From Megalobrama amblycephala (Eukaryota > Chordata > Actinopteri > Cypriniformes > Xenocyprididae), in NCBI RefSeq assembly GCF_018812025.1, contig NC_063045.1, forward strand, positions 13,007,884-13,071,883: DNA of 64,000 bases, in the 5' to 3' direction. Made by a program: the position numbers and the translations under genes. How positions within the stretch are numbered: position 1 is the stretch's first letter; the number at the start of each line of letters is the position of its first letter. This document shows, piece after piece, positions 41,860 to 54,039 of this stretch. Under the pieces are notes generated by a model. It saw only the letters and a list, made by a program, of their open reading frames with translations. It ran no database searches and was not told the DNA's origin.

Positions 41860-44270
41860 GGGTCCAATTCTCACTATTAACTAAAAATTAACTACGGCTT
41901 TTGACTCAATAAACTCCTAATTACTGCTTATTAATAGTTAGTAAGGTAGTTGTTAAGTTTAGGTATTGGGTAGGATTAAGGATGTAGAATATGTTCATGC
42001 AGAATTAGGTGGTTACTAATTGGCCTAAGTAATAATACCTCACTCTCAACTCTCACTGACATTTTGGACCCTAGATAAATTGAATTGTACATCTTTGTCA
42101 AAGTGCATTCACAACCTGACTAATATTCATCAGCATTTCCAGTGCTATATTGTTACATCATGCCTGTTACACAAATACAGAATGAAAAACCCTTTAGGTG
42201 ATCTTGACAAGGTGACCTCTTGGTGACCCCCTGCCAGCGTGGAGACATTGAGCATTAGCCCCTGTTTAATGGCTGATGTTTGCCAGAGCCATCAATACAA
42301 TGACAAATGAGGGCTTGGTTTATTAAAGCAGAATTAGACCAGAGAGAGGGAGGACCAGAGTAATAAATGAAGAGGTGTGGACATCCACTGGAAAGAGTTG
42401 AGGAAGAGGAATGAAGGAATGCAGAGAGGCAAAAGAGAAATAATATCATCATTCTTTATTATTCTCCAGGGCTGCTCCGGGAAGAGCAGGTGGAAGCAGC
42501 CAGAACAACACACAGACGTGACTGAAAGAAAGAAAGACATAAACACTGGGATCTATAGATCTCAAGGTAATCAGGCCATAAAATAAATATTTTATATTAA
42601 CTAATAAAAAAAGATGTAAAAATATATCTCCTTGGTGCTTGTAAAGAAAAGTTTCTCTTTATATTTTCAGCAGGTTTTTCGTTTTTTTTAAAAGAACTTT
42701 TTTTTCAGAATTAACAGAATTTAATGAGTCAATACATCATCAATCCTTCTTCCAAAGCATGTTTTTTTGTCTTACCCTGATTCACTATGGTAAGTGCATT
42801 TATTTTAGACATGCCGGTATGGTTTTAATGTGAAATTGCATACATACATCAATCACACGTGCATGTCTCATCATATCCTTAAATTCTTGTTTTCATTTTT
42901 CCTGCAACATTTGTTTGGTTATCATTAATCATTAGGATGAAAGTAGGCTGAAATATGCACATCAGGTGTGGCTATACTGCAGAATATTCAAACAGTAGAT
43001 AAATCAAGAGTTCAGTGTGCCATAACTAACTTCACACACACTTATGTACATTACACGTGTTAGATTGATTTCATGCGATAATGTGCAATAAAAATGCCCC
43101 TACTAATTGTCTTCTTGCAATCAATCCTAATTACAAATGCATACACAGTTCATGCAAGTGTTACATAAATGTGCTGTAATTCAGATGGATATTTCAAGAG
43201 GACAAAATTCATTTATGATCGTCCATTGCGGAGTCAAAATGCGACAGATACGTTGTTATGAATTGGCTCTGTGTGTACAACACTAATCACACTTGCTCTT
43301 CTTCTTCTGCCTTGTTCCTGTGCTTTTATTGGTGGTTTATTTATTGATGCTTTAGTTAATGTCTCTTCTAATTTTAGCTTGCCTGTGTTTTGATTACAGC
43401 CTATGATAAAGTCATTAGAAGAACTCTAAGTGAACTGCAGTGACGTCATGCTGTTCAAGTAAATTATATATTAGTACTCAATTCAAGCTTGTAGAAATTA
43501 AAACGTAAATATCAACATTATAAAATTATGTAAAACTACTCAACTTTTCTGAAACATCATGTACTGGGCCTTGAATAATTAATGAGGCTGTTTTCTAGCT
43601 GTATTTACACAGCTTTATCATTGCTTTTGTTGTTAGGTTTAGTAACTTGCCATTTTGTGACATTTGGAGTTCATTTTCTACTCAAAATGACACACAATCC
43701 ATCGAATGTTACCGTCATTACCGAGTATTAAGGTCTCTGTGTTCAAGTGCCACCTTACTTCCATTATGTAAATATGGTGTCTGCACAATATCAGTTGTAT
43801 TATTTACTTGGATGTTTCTAAGTAAAGCATAGACTTTAAAAACATGGTTTAATTCAGAATTATATTGTCTGGTTAAAAAGTACTGCAAAGTAAACTAACA
43901 CTATTGGATACAGTATGTAGTTTCATTGCCCATATTTGTCACAAACACAAAAGGTAAAAAAAAAATAAAAAATCACAATTTAATTTATTATGCAGATATT
44001 ACAAAAAAAAAAAAAGATTCAAAATAAGGAGCATTTTAACCATAGCTGTGAAAAGTGAATTCTTTAACCACATAAATATGATAACTTACTGGATCCCCAC
44101 CCTGGTCCTGGAGTTCCCTCAACACATTTTGGATGTCTCTCTCTCTCTCTTATCCGACATAACCATTTTTACGTTAGTAGTTAAAACAAAACATTAAGCC
44201 ATTACCTATTTCAAAAGAACAATGACAAGTTAACAACCACATGAAACAAACATGTTCCTATAACCTCACG
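41860..44270. other. Intergenic, repeats only
   Basis: Contains common interspersed text (for example TTAATAGTTAGTAAGGTAGT near 41931), an AT-rich stretch and a CT run near 44140-44151. I looked for hoxc3- or hoxc1-like remnants here and saw none. Confidence 0.45.
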
Positions 44271-44273
44271 ACA

Positions 44274-44564
44274 TCTTAGTCTCGGTCGATGCGCTGGACT
44301 CTCAGGGACAGTTCTATTAGAGGATGGAGCTCCTGTAGCACCTGAATTTGTGGCAGCAATGAACAACAATTAGGAAGATCGAACTATGGTAACCTGTCGT
44401 CTTCATCGTACATGCAGAAATGTTTTATCTGTTGCTCAGAGAGTACAAATGAATGGTCAGACTTGATGCGTCATCACAGGGAGCAGTTGAAGTCGAACTC
44501 CTTCTCCAGGTCTAGAAACTGCTGCTCAGTGCAAGCAGTCCGGGGCCACTTCGACTCTGATATA
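44274..44564 (-). pseudogene. hoxc4b: Decayed Hox homeobox exon, best match hoxc4 (HoxCb relic)
   Basis: Read on the minus strand from 44564, a plausible acceptor (CCCTGTTACAG) precedes an exon that starts ISESKWPRTACTEQQ, continues FLDLEKEFDFN and then hits two TGA stops (44471-44476). After a 6-bp net deletion it resumes as LSEQQIK. Functional Hox4 proteins have [23 protein letters not shown] and L-S-E-R-Q-I-K at these places. Further on, DEDDRLP lines up with the Hoxc4-typical KKDHRLP, and GTTCGATCTTCC encodes VRSS, as expected after it. The recognition helix is badly eroded. It has the same strand as hoxc6b and sits 3' of it, where hoxc4 belongs. Assignment to group 4 rests on QQ, SERQ-like and the DHRLP/VRSS tail; other anterior groups fit worse. 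The first exon was not found. The symbol is my inference, not an official name. Confidence 0.85.
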
Positions 44565-44565
44565 C

Positions 44566-47500
44566 TGTAACAGGGCTAAATGAAAGGTGATTTAAAACTT
44601 ACTGATGGTGAATAATTAATTTAAAATCACAGCTCTTAGTTTAATATGCCTCATCTTGTTTACTTTCTCCCCCTGCTTATTCAGCCTGCCTTCTCCAGCA
44701 CAGACATAATAGAAAAAGCCTCATGGCTGCCTATAGACCAGTGCCTCTGCTATAAAATTTATGGCTGGTGTGATATGTTGGTTTTCATGGTTTCTCGCCA
44801 AAATCATATGTGCATAAGTCAAGATAACAGTGATTAAAGTAAAAGTGACAGAAGGTCACCATCTCCATCCATTTGGCTTGGCAGTGGGCAACACTTAGCA
44901 TTTGTCACATAATAAAAGAGTCTAATGGAAACTGGCCAAGTTCTTCCCTCAAAAGGAATCAAATTTTTAACTTCTGTTTTTTGCAGATTTAAGTATAGAC
45001 TTTAGTCATGGGAGTGCCATATTTATTTTTTGACATGAAAACAAGACAAGGCTGTTCAATGGATTGTACTTTTGTTTTGCTCTTGGTTGTTCATCTGATG
45101 TTGACAAAAACTCCATAAAACAGTTTTAAATGTTGTGAGTTTACGTGATCTAGGACCTTTATACAGTGCGTGTCATTGTGAAGACTGTCTATCCCTCATC
45201 TGTGTTAAATTCAATATGGTGTCTACATTGACTAAGGTCTTTTAGGATTAAAAATGGGTCATATGCTCAGTCCAGACTGCATACAGAGGTATGTGTGCCT
45301 GCCTCCCAATAAGTGAGCACTCTACCACAAAATCTACCAAAACTTAAACACTGCAGGGCACAAATGTGTTTACAAAGATTTACACATGTACCTGGAATAC
45401 ATTAAATCAAATGTCTTCAACCCAGCCCCTGAGACCCAATGTCCTGCAGTTTAGCTCCAAACCCATATCAAACACATTTGAGCCATGCATCACGGTCTAC
45501 AGGATCACTTGAAAAATCACAGGCAGTTGTGTTGAAGAAGTCTGGAAACAAATTTCAAAGGATAGTGAGTCCCCAGAAGCAGGGTTGAAGACCTCTGCAT
45601 TAAATAGGTTTTCTAGGATTTATATTTGCATTAAATAGGTTTTCTAGGATTTATATTTCGGCAATATTCATTGATATATACGATCAACATTGCAACAGTT
45701 TTGACAAATAAGGTTTACTTGGATTTTCATAACCCTTACCACATGGAAATATAACATCGTAAATATGAATGTTCTTTTTAAACTGTTTGGCCCAGGTAAC
45801 AGACTGTTTGTGTTGTTTTTCTCTTTAACTCTGGCAAGACATTTCTCATTGAAAACTGGAAAACATCTGTGATTATTAAACATGGAGTAGAATCAGATGC
45901 CTCCCCACATTCAAACAAACTGAAACAGGATTAAATGACTTAAAACCCACATGTTCTGAGAAAGCTTTGAAAAATTATTCTCAAGCAAGCATTTAATTAC
46001 GGTCATGGTTGTAGAGGGACAGATATCTATTTCATTACAACTTTAGGAAACATGATTATTAACTTACTGCACAGTGAGGGAGCCATTTGCCAAAGCCAAT
46101 CAATCAGCTCAGCATTTGGAGCCACATAATGACTGCTAGAGGTTTGACATTTGCGATCAATTAATTTTGAAAAGAACTCATACATTCAAAATATTTGCAT
46201 CACACACAGATTGTGTATGATGAGGGTTACTTGTCCCACTTTAAAACTTATGTTAACTGCGTCACATGCTTCAAAGAATTGGCATTGTTTAAAATTAGTA
46301 TCATGTTTAGTCAAAGTCCTGTTAGCGGAGAGTATCAATAGCATGATTTTCTGTTTCTATTTGGAGTGCTATTTATACGCAGAAATTACCACTGGCGTGC
46401 ATATACGCAATTTTCGGCGTGCTATGATAAACAATTAGTTGGCGTTCATATGATACGCACTTTTGGTACATAAAATACGCCACTACACCACACCATTAAC
46501 CCTACCCATTGCGTAACAAAAAGTAATTTCGGCGTATAAATAGCATGCCAAATACAAGTAGGAGATCGTGTTGGTTTGCGAGCTAACCGGAAGCTTTTGC
46601 AGCAGGGATAAGTTCGTTTTCTTTGTTCAATAAAGGCCCCCTGCCTGAATCTGTTTAGCTAAACAGGAAACAACTGTAGTAATTTTAGATGTGAAGAGGA
46701 AAGCCATAAAGTTTTATGACGCGTTAGAGCAATAAAGTTTTACAAGTCTGTAGGCTACTGTAAATGATTGAAACAAAAGTGCATGGAGCCCGAATGAACT
46801 CGCATTACAGCAGATGTCTCCTCTTGAAAACGGCTTTGTAGTTTTGGACAGAAAACACCTCAGACAAGCGATCGCCATGTACAAATTACACCCAAAAACT
46901 GACACAAGGATATTTATGAGGACATAAGAACTCTTAATTCTTTCACAGTTTCAGCATTATTATTTATCATTGTTAAGCTATAGAAGACCAAAATTAAAAG
47001 GTTACTTTTTACGCGCGTTTTAAAAAAAAATTACAAAAATACACATTCATACACCCGCCCACCCATCTATCCACCCATCCATCAAATTATTTCCCAAACC
47101 ACTTGTCTTGAAACGGGCTATAGGGTCGGCCGGACACCCTGGTCAGATGGCCAGTCCATTGCAGTATTTATTTATTTATTTTTTTTGTCATCGTTCAAAA
47201 AGTCATAAGGTGTTCTACTTGGACTGGGCCTCTCCTTATCAATCTTAGAGATACAATCAATTTTGATTTTCAAACTATGGGCACTGCCCAACAAATGTTT
47301 TTTTAATAATAAAGTAAAAGAAGTCATGAAGTTAAACACACACTGTAGCTCTGTCGCACTCACGTAAATGTAAAACAGTGCAATATAGTCTAACACAAAG
47401 GGTTCATTTGTGATTAACATGCCGCGCAGAGGCACTATAACAGAAGGTTGTTTTTGCTGGAGTTGTACGCGGTAGGTTGTTGGCGGGAATATGGCTGTTT

Positions 47501-48195
47501 TTGTGACTAAAATCACAATTGAAGGTTATTTTCCTTGATGCTGTCATCGCTATTAATTAGATCGGTTAATGTAAATTAATTGTATGCTGTAGCCAAAACC
47601 TATATGCCCAAACATGCTGTGAACTGTGATCGACCAACTTAACATTTTCTCTTAGTAGCATGAAAAAAACAAAAAACAAAACAAAAACATTAATATATTC
47701 AAATTGTGATTAAATATTAACTGTCAGAAAACATTTTTACACAATATTTTTTAAGACAGATAACCTACTGTGCTGGAGATCCTTGGGAATTTTCTGAGAG
47801 AAATGTAGCCTAAATGTAAACGCATAATGGGCGTTTTAGTTCCTTAAAATGCGTAAAGAAGTGTGCTATGCTGTTATGTTATTTAATGACACAGCAAATT
47901 TGCTAGACGCATCTTAGCCTACCAGACTCATTCCACTTTAACGAACAAACTACACATACAATATTTTATATAGCCTACATGTAAATATTATAATATTTTT
48001 TTAAATTCTAATGAAAGCCAGTGTGAAAACAAAGTTATTAGGAAACATTAGGAATTCCCTGCTAAATAAACAAACAGTTCCAGCATCACTAACAACATCG
48101 CAAGAACATGAGTTTTTTTATTATTTATTTATTTTTTGCCATTTATCGTCGTTTTCGGAAATGTGCTTTTGCTTTTCTTCCAACTAAACCTTAAA
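44566..48195. other. Region between the two Hox relics
   Basis: No intact gene. It holds a 30-bp tandem duplication (45598-45658), repeat fragments near 45440-45590 and 46380-46560, and a fish repeat with CACCCATCTATCCACCCATC near 47045-47165. A mir-10 hairpin, which can occur between hox4 and hox5, was looked for and not seen. Confidence 0.45.
45598..45658. repeat. Two-copy tandem duplication, period 30 bp
   Basis: The unit ATTAAATAGGTTTTCTAGGA plus TTTATATTT occurs twice back to back with no differences seen. Confidence 0.9.
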
Positions 48196-48199
48196 ATAG

Positions 48200-48712
48200 C
48201 CCCTTAACTTCTAACTTGAAATCTTTCTTCTTCCATTCTGAAACCAAATTTGACACAGGGCATGGACGATATCTTCGACGCGTGAGAAATCGGTTGAAAT
48301 GAAATTATTTCTCCAGTCCCTGGGTTAGGTTAAATCACTCTGGCTAAAAGTGTTTTAAAATATTACTATAATATATTGATGTATGCATATTTATAAAACA
48401 ATGAGTTGTGTCTTTAAAGCAGATATCATTGTATGCTGTTCCTGTTTTGAAAAGTTTAATTATTTAATACCGTCATAAATTTAGTCAGCGTTAGCGGACA
48501 GTTTTATGAACTGATGACTGTTATAAAATTTACTACCGCTAGTTTTACTGTTTCCGAATAAGGTCTATAAAACTTAAGAAAACAATGAATGAAAGAGACT
48601 GAAAGACAAAATGACAACGAACACATGTAGCCTAGCAGAGAAGGTGAAAAAGCAACACCTCAGTTAAATACGAAGCAACCTTACCGTGTCTTATGTGAAG
48701 TTTAGCCATCCA
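48200..48712 (-). pseudogene. hoxc5b: Decayed Hox gene, best match hoxc5 (HoxCb relic)
   Basis: This reads on the minus strand. The end of exon 1 (48712-48685) encodes PWMAKLHIRHG and stops at an intact donor (CACG|GTAAGG). Hoxc5 has PWMTKLHMSHE at its exon end. A 341-bp intron follows, with possible acceptor CACTTTTAG at 48344. Exon 2 then reads LEK, stop, FHFNRFLTRRR. The TAA (48305-48307) replaces the Glu codon of [16 protein letters not shown] deletion removes most of helix 2, but the third-helix DNA AAATTTGGTTTCAGAAT (Hox: KIWFQN) survives, followed by KKKDFKLEVK, comparable to the Hoxc5 tail KKDSKMKSK. It lies between hoxc6b and the hoxc4-like relic, on the same strand, exactly where hoxc5 is expected. 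No product is possible. The symbol is my inference. Confidence 0.9.
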
Positions 48713-48719
48713 AGGCTCG

Positions 48720-50210
48720 TTTCATTTTATCAGATTTGGCATACAACTATTTCCCAGAGGCAGGACAGGTTTGTTCTCAGCAGCGGTTTTTCTCTCTCTC
48801 CCACCAATTTTCGGATGTTTATGGTTTATGATGCTAAAATTATTCGGAATTAGATGGCCACGGAATTCACAGAAGACCTGTGCTGATATTCAAGCAAACT
48901 GGGCCAATTATAGGATGCAATGTGAGCCTCGAGCACGAGGACGTATATAGCGCGTTGTTATGAACAGCGAAAGCATGCGCATAAAGAATACAGAAGATTA
49001 CTTGAACAACGAATGGGCCACTAAAGAATTTATCACAGGCCTACATGGCCTACTAAAATGAATTACTGCTGTAAAGTTTTCCATCAATCGTAGGCTATAA
49101 GAGTGTATCATTCTTATTTAGCTTAGTATGATTTTGTTTGATATGCTTTGAGGTTTTCAGTCATGAAACAGTTTGAATCAGGAGCTTATTAATAGAGAAG
49201 CGCAAAAGATGGTATGGTTGGGGAGTTTAGGTCATGGTGAAGAAACGCCGGACTGAAGGCCGACAGCGTCATCTGCTGTTAAGTATGCAATTGACAAGCG
49301 ATAATTCGGCATCGCCTTTGGAAACTTTCCACTAATTGTTTTTTCCTTCACCTTCAGAAACATTATGATGAGAAATGGAAAAGACACGCGAAACTTATTG
49401 AAAACATGTAACAGTTCCGCTGCTGTTAATCCCTCACTTCATAACTTCAAAAACTGTTTCTTAAGTATTTAAATTCTTCTTAGTTACTATTTAAAGAGTT
49501 CTCAGAAAGCAGCATAGCGTTGGTCAGGCCAAAGCCACACAAAGACAATATAAAATAGTCTACTGCGTCTTAATTTCGCTGTTGGCAGGGGTTTATTTTA
49601 TTGAATACATTCATAGATATCATTATAAGGTAGTAAAATTATTGTTTTTCTTTTCTGAATTGTTTGAGTACTTTAGTACGATTAATATATTGCAGTGAAA
49701 GACTTCACAATAGCCACAGCAAAAACAGTATAATAACGGGACGATGTTGTATCGTGTTTTAATGGGATTGTGTAAGATAAAACGTAGGCTTAAGTAAAAC
49801 TAATTTTAAATGTTGCATTAAAGATTCGCCCTGTCTTATGATCATTCTATTGCCTTCAATCATTCTGAATGTTGTAAACTAAAGTTCATTCATGTATGCA
49901 TTTGTTTTCTTACACCACAACTTTCACCACAGCATAAAAATCTCTCCATTGGGAAGATTTAACGATCTAACTCAACCACCAGAAGTTCATGAGTGCACAC
50001 ATCACACATCAGCTGACGCACAGGCATGATCACGTTACATAATTAAAAAGTTTTATTTTCTAAAAACATTGTGAGGAAAAAAAATCTCATCATCCGTATA
50101 GGAGTACATAGTTCTGAAGCAGTACCTTGTAATTTAAGGATTGGTTTATGTTGGTTTCATTTTAAAGTTTCGCACACGACTCGACTAATACTTAACAGGA
50201 AATCAGGTAG
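48720..50210. other. hoxc6b-hoxc5b spacer
   Basis: AT-rich. Earlier exon-1 sequence of the hoxc5 relic may lie here but is too eroded to call. No other gene seen. Confidence 0.4.
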
Positions 50211-50214
50211 TGTC

Positions 50215-50896
50215 GTTACATTCATTACAGCTTTATTGAATATTAATTTACGCTGTTTTCAAACATTGTATCCATATCGCTTGTTAGCTAATAATCCAAA
50301 TAACTTTTTTTTTTTTTTTTTTTTTTTACACCATATGGTTCTTACAGAACGCGAAGAAAAGCACAAAACAGAAAATTTTAAGGAAAGCTACACAAATGCT
50401 CATCAAAATTAGTCGAATCTCATATATTTACAAACATTTACAATGCACTTGCTATTATCGATTTTACAGTTTATGATAATACACGATAATGAATGATAAA
50501 AAATGATTGTAGCCTATTTGGAAATTCCGTAATGTGTTTCGTCAAAGTCTACATCACAGTCCCTTATATAAACTTTGAAACATCCAAGATTTCCAAACGA
50601 TATTAGAATATCCCAACAATATACACTGAAGATAAAGACTGCAGCTGTCTGTCCAGTGGTAGCTTTCTTTGATCCATAATAGCCATCGTCCAATTCTAGG
50701 AACGTAATTTCTGGAAATAAAAAGGTTTCCACAATTTTGGGGAAAGAGTAAATGGCAAAACACGTTTCACATTTAATTGAAATGTAACAGTGTTTGGTGT
50801 TAATTGTGCAAATTATGAAAGTTCGACAGGTAGCTTAGTTATCATGTAGTAGAACATTATTTCACACTGAATGCTGTAGACCCTTTGCTAAAGACG
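50215..50896 (-). other. hoxc6b: Probable hoxc6b 3' UTR
   Basis: The stretch follows the hoxc6b stop on the minus strand. The first good AATAAA on that strand is at 50231-50236 (TTTATT on +). A T-tract (50306-50327 on +) is an A-tract in the transcript. Confidence 0.4.
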
Positions 50897-51934
50897 TCAG
50901 TTATGCTCTTTTTTTTCTGTTGTTTCCCCTGCTTCTTCTTTGTCCGTGTCCTGGCCAGCTCCTACCAAGCCACTGTCATTGATGCTGGATGTGAGATTGC
51001 TCTCCTTCTTCCACTTCATCCGGCGGTTCTGAAACCAAATTTTAATCTGGCGTTCCGACAGACACAACGCATTGGCGATTTCGATTCTTCTACGTCTTGT
51101 CAAGTAACGATTGTAATGGAATTCTTTCTCTAGTTCTAAAGTTTGGTATCGCGAATAGATTTGGCGACCTCGCCGTCTGTCGGACCCATAGCCAACTCCT
51201 GTTAGGAAAGAGATTATTTGGTTAAAGTCAGAAGAAAAGGCCCCAAATATTGTACAACTAGGCTGTTCAAAAATATGTTGGCTAATGTGGATATAAAGAT
51301 CATTATATTCATCATGTTAAATATTAGTTCACTGTCCCTTCCACTAACAATAATTCTTAACGTTTAAATATTCTTTTTGTAGACTAGATTTGGTTGAACC
51401 AAATGGATTTTCTCTGACGACAAAACGCATTTAGTGCAGGGCAACAAGGAGTTCCATCAATGCTTTATGGGGGTCATTAAACGACAGTCGTAAAAACAGG
51501 TCCGTCCTGAACTAAATATATCTCTATTGTCTATACTCACCACTGTGCGAGTTCATCCTCTGCATCCACGGATATATTTGAATACTTCCTTTCGGTTCCT
51601 GAGACGCAGTCTTGCCTTGGTCTGACGCGTAATCCTGGGTCAGTGAACCCTGTGTTTGCCCAAGGCTTTGCCTGCAGCTTGGAAGCACATCCTTGTCCTG
51701 GTAGAACACATTTGATCCGTACTCGTACGGTCCTCGGCTTGATCCGAAGATAACGTTTTCTTGAGGCGAATAGAACGGATTGGAGTATATCCGGTTTTGG
51801 GCCACGGCTGCCCCATATGGCGAGAAGTGTCGCACCGGGTCATAGTTTGTCGAGCTGAGGGTAACATTGGACAGAACTTCCTGACCGCCGTTTAAATGGC
51901 ATGAGAGCGACGGGTTCGTAAAATAGGAATTCAT
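50897..51934 (-). CDS. hoxc6b: Homeobox protein Hox-C6 (hoxc6b)
   Basis: Hoxc6 is a sequence-specific transcription factor patterning the anterior-posterior axis, with PBX/MEIS partners. Exon 1 is 51934-51541 (donor CAGTG|GTGAGT) and exon 2 is 51198-50897 (acceptor TTCCTAACAG), joined in frame to 231 residues. The N-terminus [14 protein letters not shown], the block [20 protein letters not shown] and the hexapeptide IYPWMQRM (YPWM at 121-124) are diagnostic of Hox6/Hoxc6. The 60-residue homeodomain runs from about Arg139 to Ser198, with [18 protein letters not shown] and [13 protein letters not shown] (Gln50, Asn51 present). The acidic C-terminal tail (DKEE ... EKKEHN) is also Hoxc6-like. The b paralogue is inferred because no intact hox gene lies 3' of it before smug1 and no hoxc8 lies within 12 kb 5' of it. 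All key residues are intact, so the gene looks functional. Confidence 0.95.
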
Positions 51935-52287
51935 ACCTTCTTTCCTTTAAACGCCACTTTTTCTTTCACTCCCTCCCTTAATCTACACACTCTCTTTTTC
52001 TCTCACACACTCTTTATCCTTATCAACCTATATCTTATTTCAAGTCTTTTTAATAAATACTTTTTTTTTGTTTTGCTTTTTTAAGATTGACAAGATGCCA
52101 ATGTCAGCTGACCACTCCGATAAAAAACATGAAGCAACAATAAAAGTACGAATATGAGATGATCTTGCCCTGTTACAACAGCCTAGGGAAGGGAACATAA
52201 CGCACGCACACCCCCTTATATTGAGATATTTGATTATTGATTCTCTCTTTCCTCTCTGACTTTCACTCTCTCCCTCCCTCCCTTCCA

Positions 52288-52289
<2 letters not shown>

Positions 52290-52370
<81 letters not shown>
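52290..52370. repeat. hoxc6b: (CT)n(CA)n microsatellite upstream of hoxc6b
   Basis: About 20 bp of CT then about 60 bp of CA, some 360 bp upstream of the hoxc6b start codon. On the transcribed strand this is (TG)n(AG)n; a GA-rich leader continues toward the ATG. Confidence 0.95.
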
Positions 52371-52373
<3 letters not shown>

Positions 52374-52699
52374 GATTGAGTGAAATAATAAAAAAATATT
52401 TTTTTTCAAATATTTTTAAAGTAATTTGAGGGTGTCTTAGCTGTCTTTTTTTCTGGCTCGTCAAAGTAATGTCCCGTAATATAGAATTATGTCCACAATC
52501 CTCAGACCCTATATAAATGAGATTAAGGTTTAGTAATAAAATTATGTAATTAGTGAATAGCCCTCGCTTCACTGGTTTGGTTAAAAAAATCGATTAACAT
52601 TATTTCTTCCAGACGCTTAACGATGTAAGGAGTACAAGCTGTGATTGTTATTCATTTTATTCTATGTATTTATTTTTAATTAGGCTATTTAAATGATAA

Positions 52700-52975
52700 A
52701 GTATAAAATTGGTAACACAATACGGTTCATTTGTTAACATTATTAATGTATTAACTAACTAAATGAACTAACCAGAGCAATACATTTGTTACTGTATTTA
52801 TTAATCTTTCTTAACGTTAGTTAATAAAAATACAGCAGTTCATAGTTTTTTTCGTGTTACTTCACAGTGCATTAACTAATGTTAACAAATACAACTCTTG
52901 ATTTTTATAATGTATTAGTAAATGCTGAAATTAACACTAACAAAGATTAATAAATGCTGTAGAAGTGCAGTCCGA
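52700..52975. mobile_element. Interspersed repeat with TTAACTAATGTTAACA arms
   Basis: The text GGTTCATTTGTTAACATTAT ... GCATTAACTAATGTTAACAA ... AGATTAATAAATGCTGTAGA is a very common cyprinid repeat with internal symmetry. Non-coding. Confidence 0.75.
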
Positions 52976-54039
52976 TAGGAGTGATCCGATAGGAAAATTT
53001 ATAAGCAGCTATATCAATTTTAAGACTTTCAAAATCACAGCCTATAAGCCAAATGTAATAGTGAAAAGATGGATCATTATGTTAATTAATACAAATAGGC
53101 TAAATAAACAAACTTAAGATTTTATCGTTTTAAGTCGGCATGTATCTTGCCACTTATTCCTCAGCTGAATATGCATGGAAAATAAACGCGTTTTATTGAT
53201 AATTGGATTTAAATTAAAAGTGATTTTAACCCGTTTACATAAATGACCATTTTATGTACACCAAACTGCCCATATCAGATAAATCACTAAATGAATCCAC
53301 TATCAGGTGAAGATGCACATTATATTTCACTTTAATGAATGCTTGTTTTGCTTGTTGTGCTTGTTGCTCGAAGGATGTTTAGAAGAGGGGGTGCTTTATG
53401 GTTTTACTGCAGAAGAATTCCTTAACGCCTGTGCAAACTGAAAGTCGTAAAAGCAGACAAATGACCTATAGCTCCTGGTTTACTGGCTTTAGCAGCTATG
53501 CATATGCTGTAGCTTATGTATTCTTACAAGGAAATGACACAAATTTGTTCAATTTACGGTAAATATGACTGTACTGTGCAGCTAAGTCTTGAATAAGATC
53601 TTGTCCTATAGTTAAAGGAAAAAATCTGATTTTACATGCCTTTAAATTATCATCTGTAACTATTTTGTAATTACAGTAATATCCTCAAAGCGTAACAAAA
53701 GCAAATTAAACTTCATTTTAAATTAAGTTATGTTAAACAAATGGATAGGAAAAAAGCTGACTAATTATTGATATGTTTCTGTAATATTTAGGAAATAGGC
53801 CTACAACGTGTTGCAGCAATTCTGTGCCGTTTCCGCGTTGTGAGCTAAGTTTATCATAGAGACCATCGGTGGCACTGGTAAGGTCTACTTACGCTTACGA
53901 TGCTTTGCGGAAACGCAGCCCAGGTCGTTGGACGCGAACATGGTGTTTCTTTGAGTTGTTTTTCCAGAATGTTTTTCGTTGATGTCCATGTTGAATGTGT
54001 ATTGCAACAGTCTTTCTTTTGGCTATAATCAAAGCCGTT

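Noticed and set aside
44855..44885. Minus-strand TGGATGGAGATGGTGACC as a possible hexapeptide exon end of the hoxc4 relic
   Set aside because: After TGGATG the match to hoxc4 is at chance level; not enough to call exon 1.
45485..45505. GGTCTACAGGATCA resembles part of a reverse-complement mir-10
   Set aside because: The remainder of the mature sequence is absent and the surrounding text is a common cyprinid repeat (TCCTGCAGTTTAGCTCCAA).
47172..47516. 114-codon minus-strand frame between the Hox relics
   Set aside because: No homology to Hox or any family recognised; AT-rich chance frame.
50071..50412. 113-codon frame antisense to the hoxc6b 3' UTR
   Set aside because: Contains a poly-Phe run from a T-tract; no domain.
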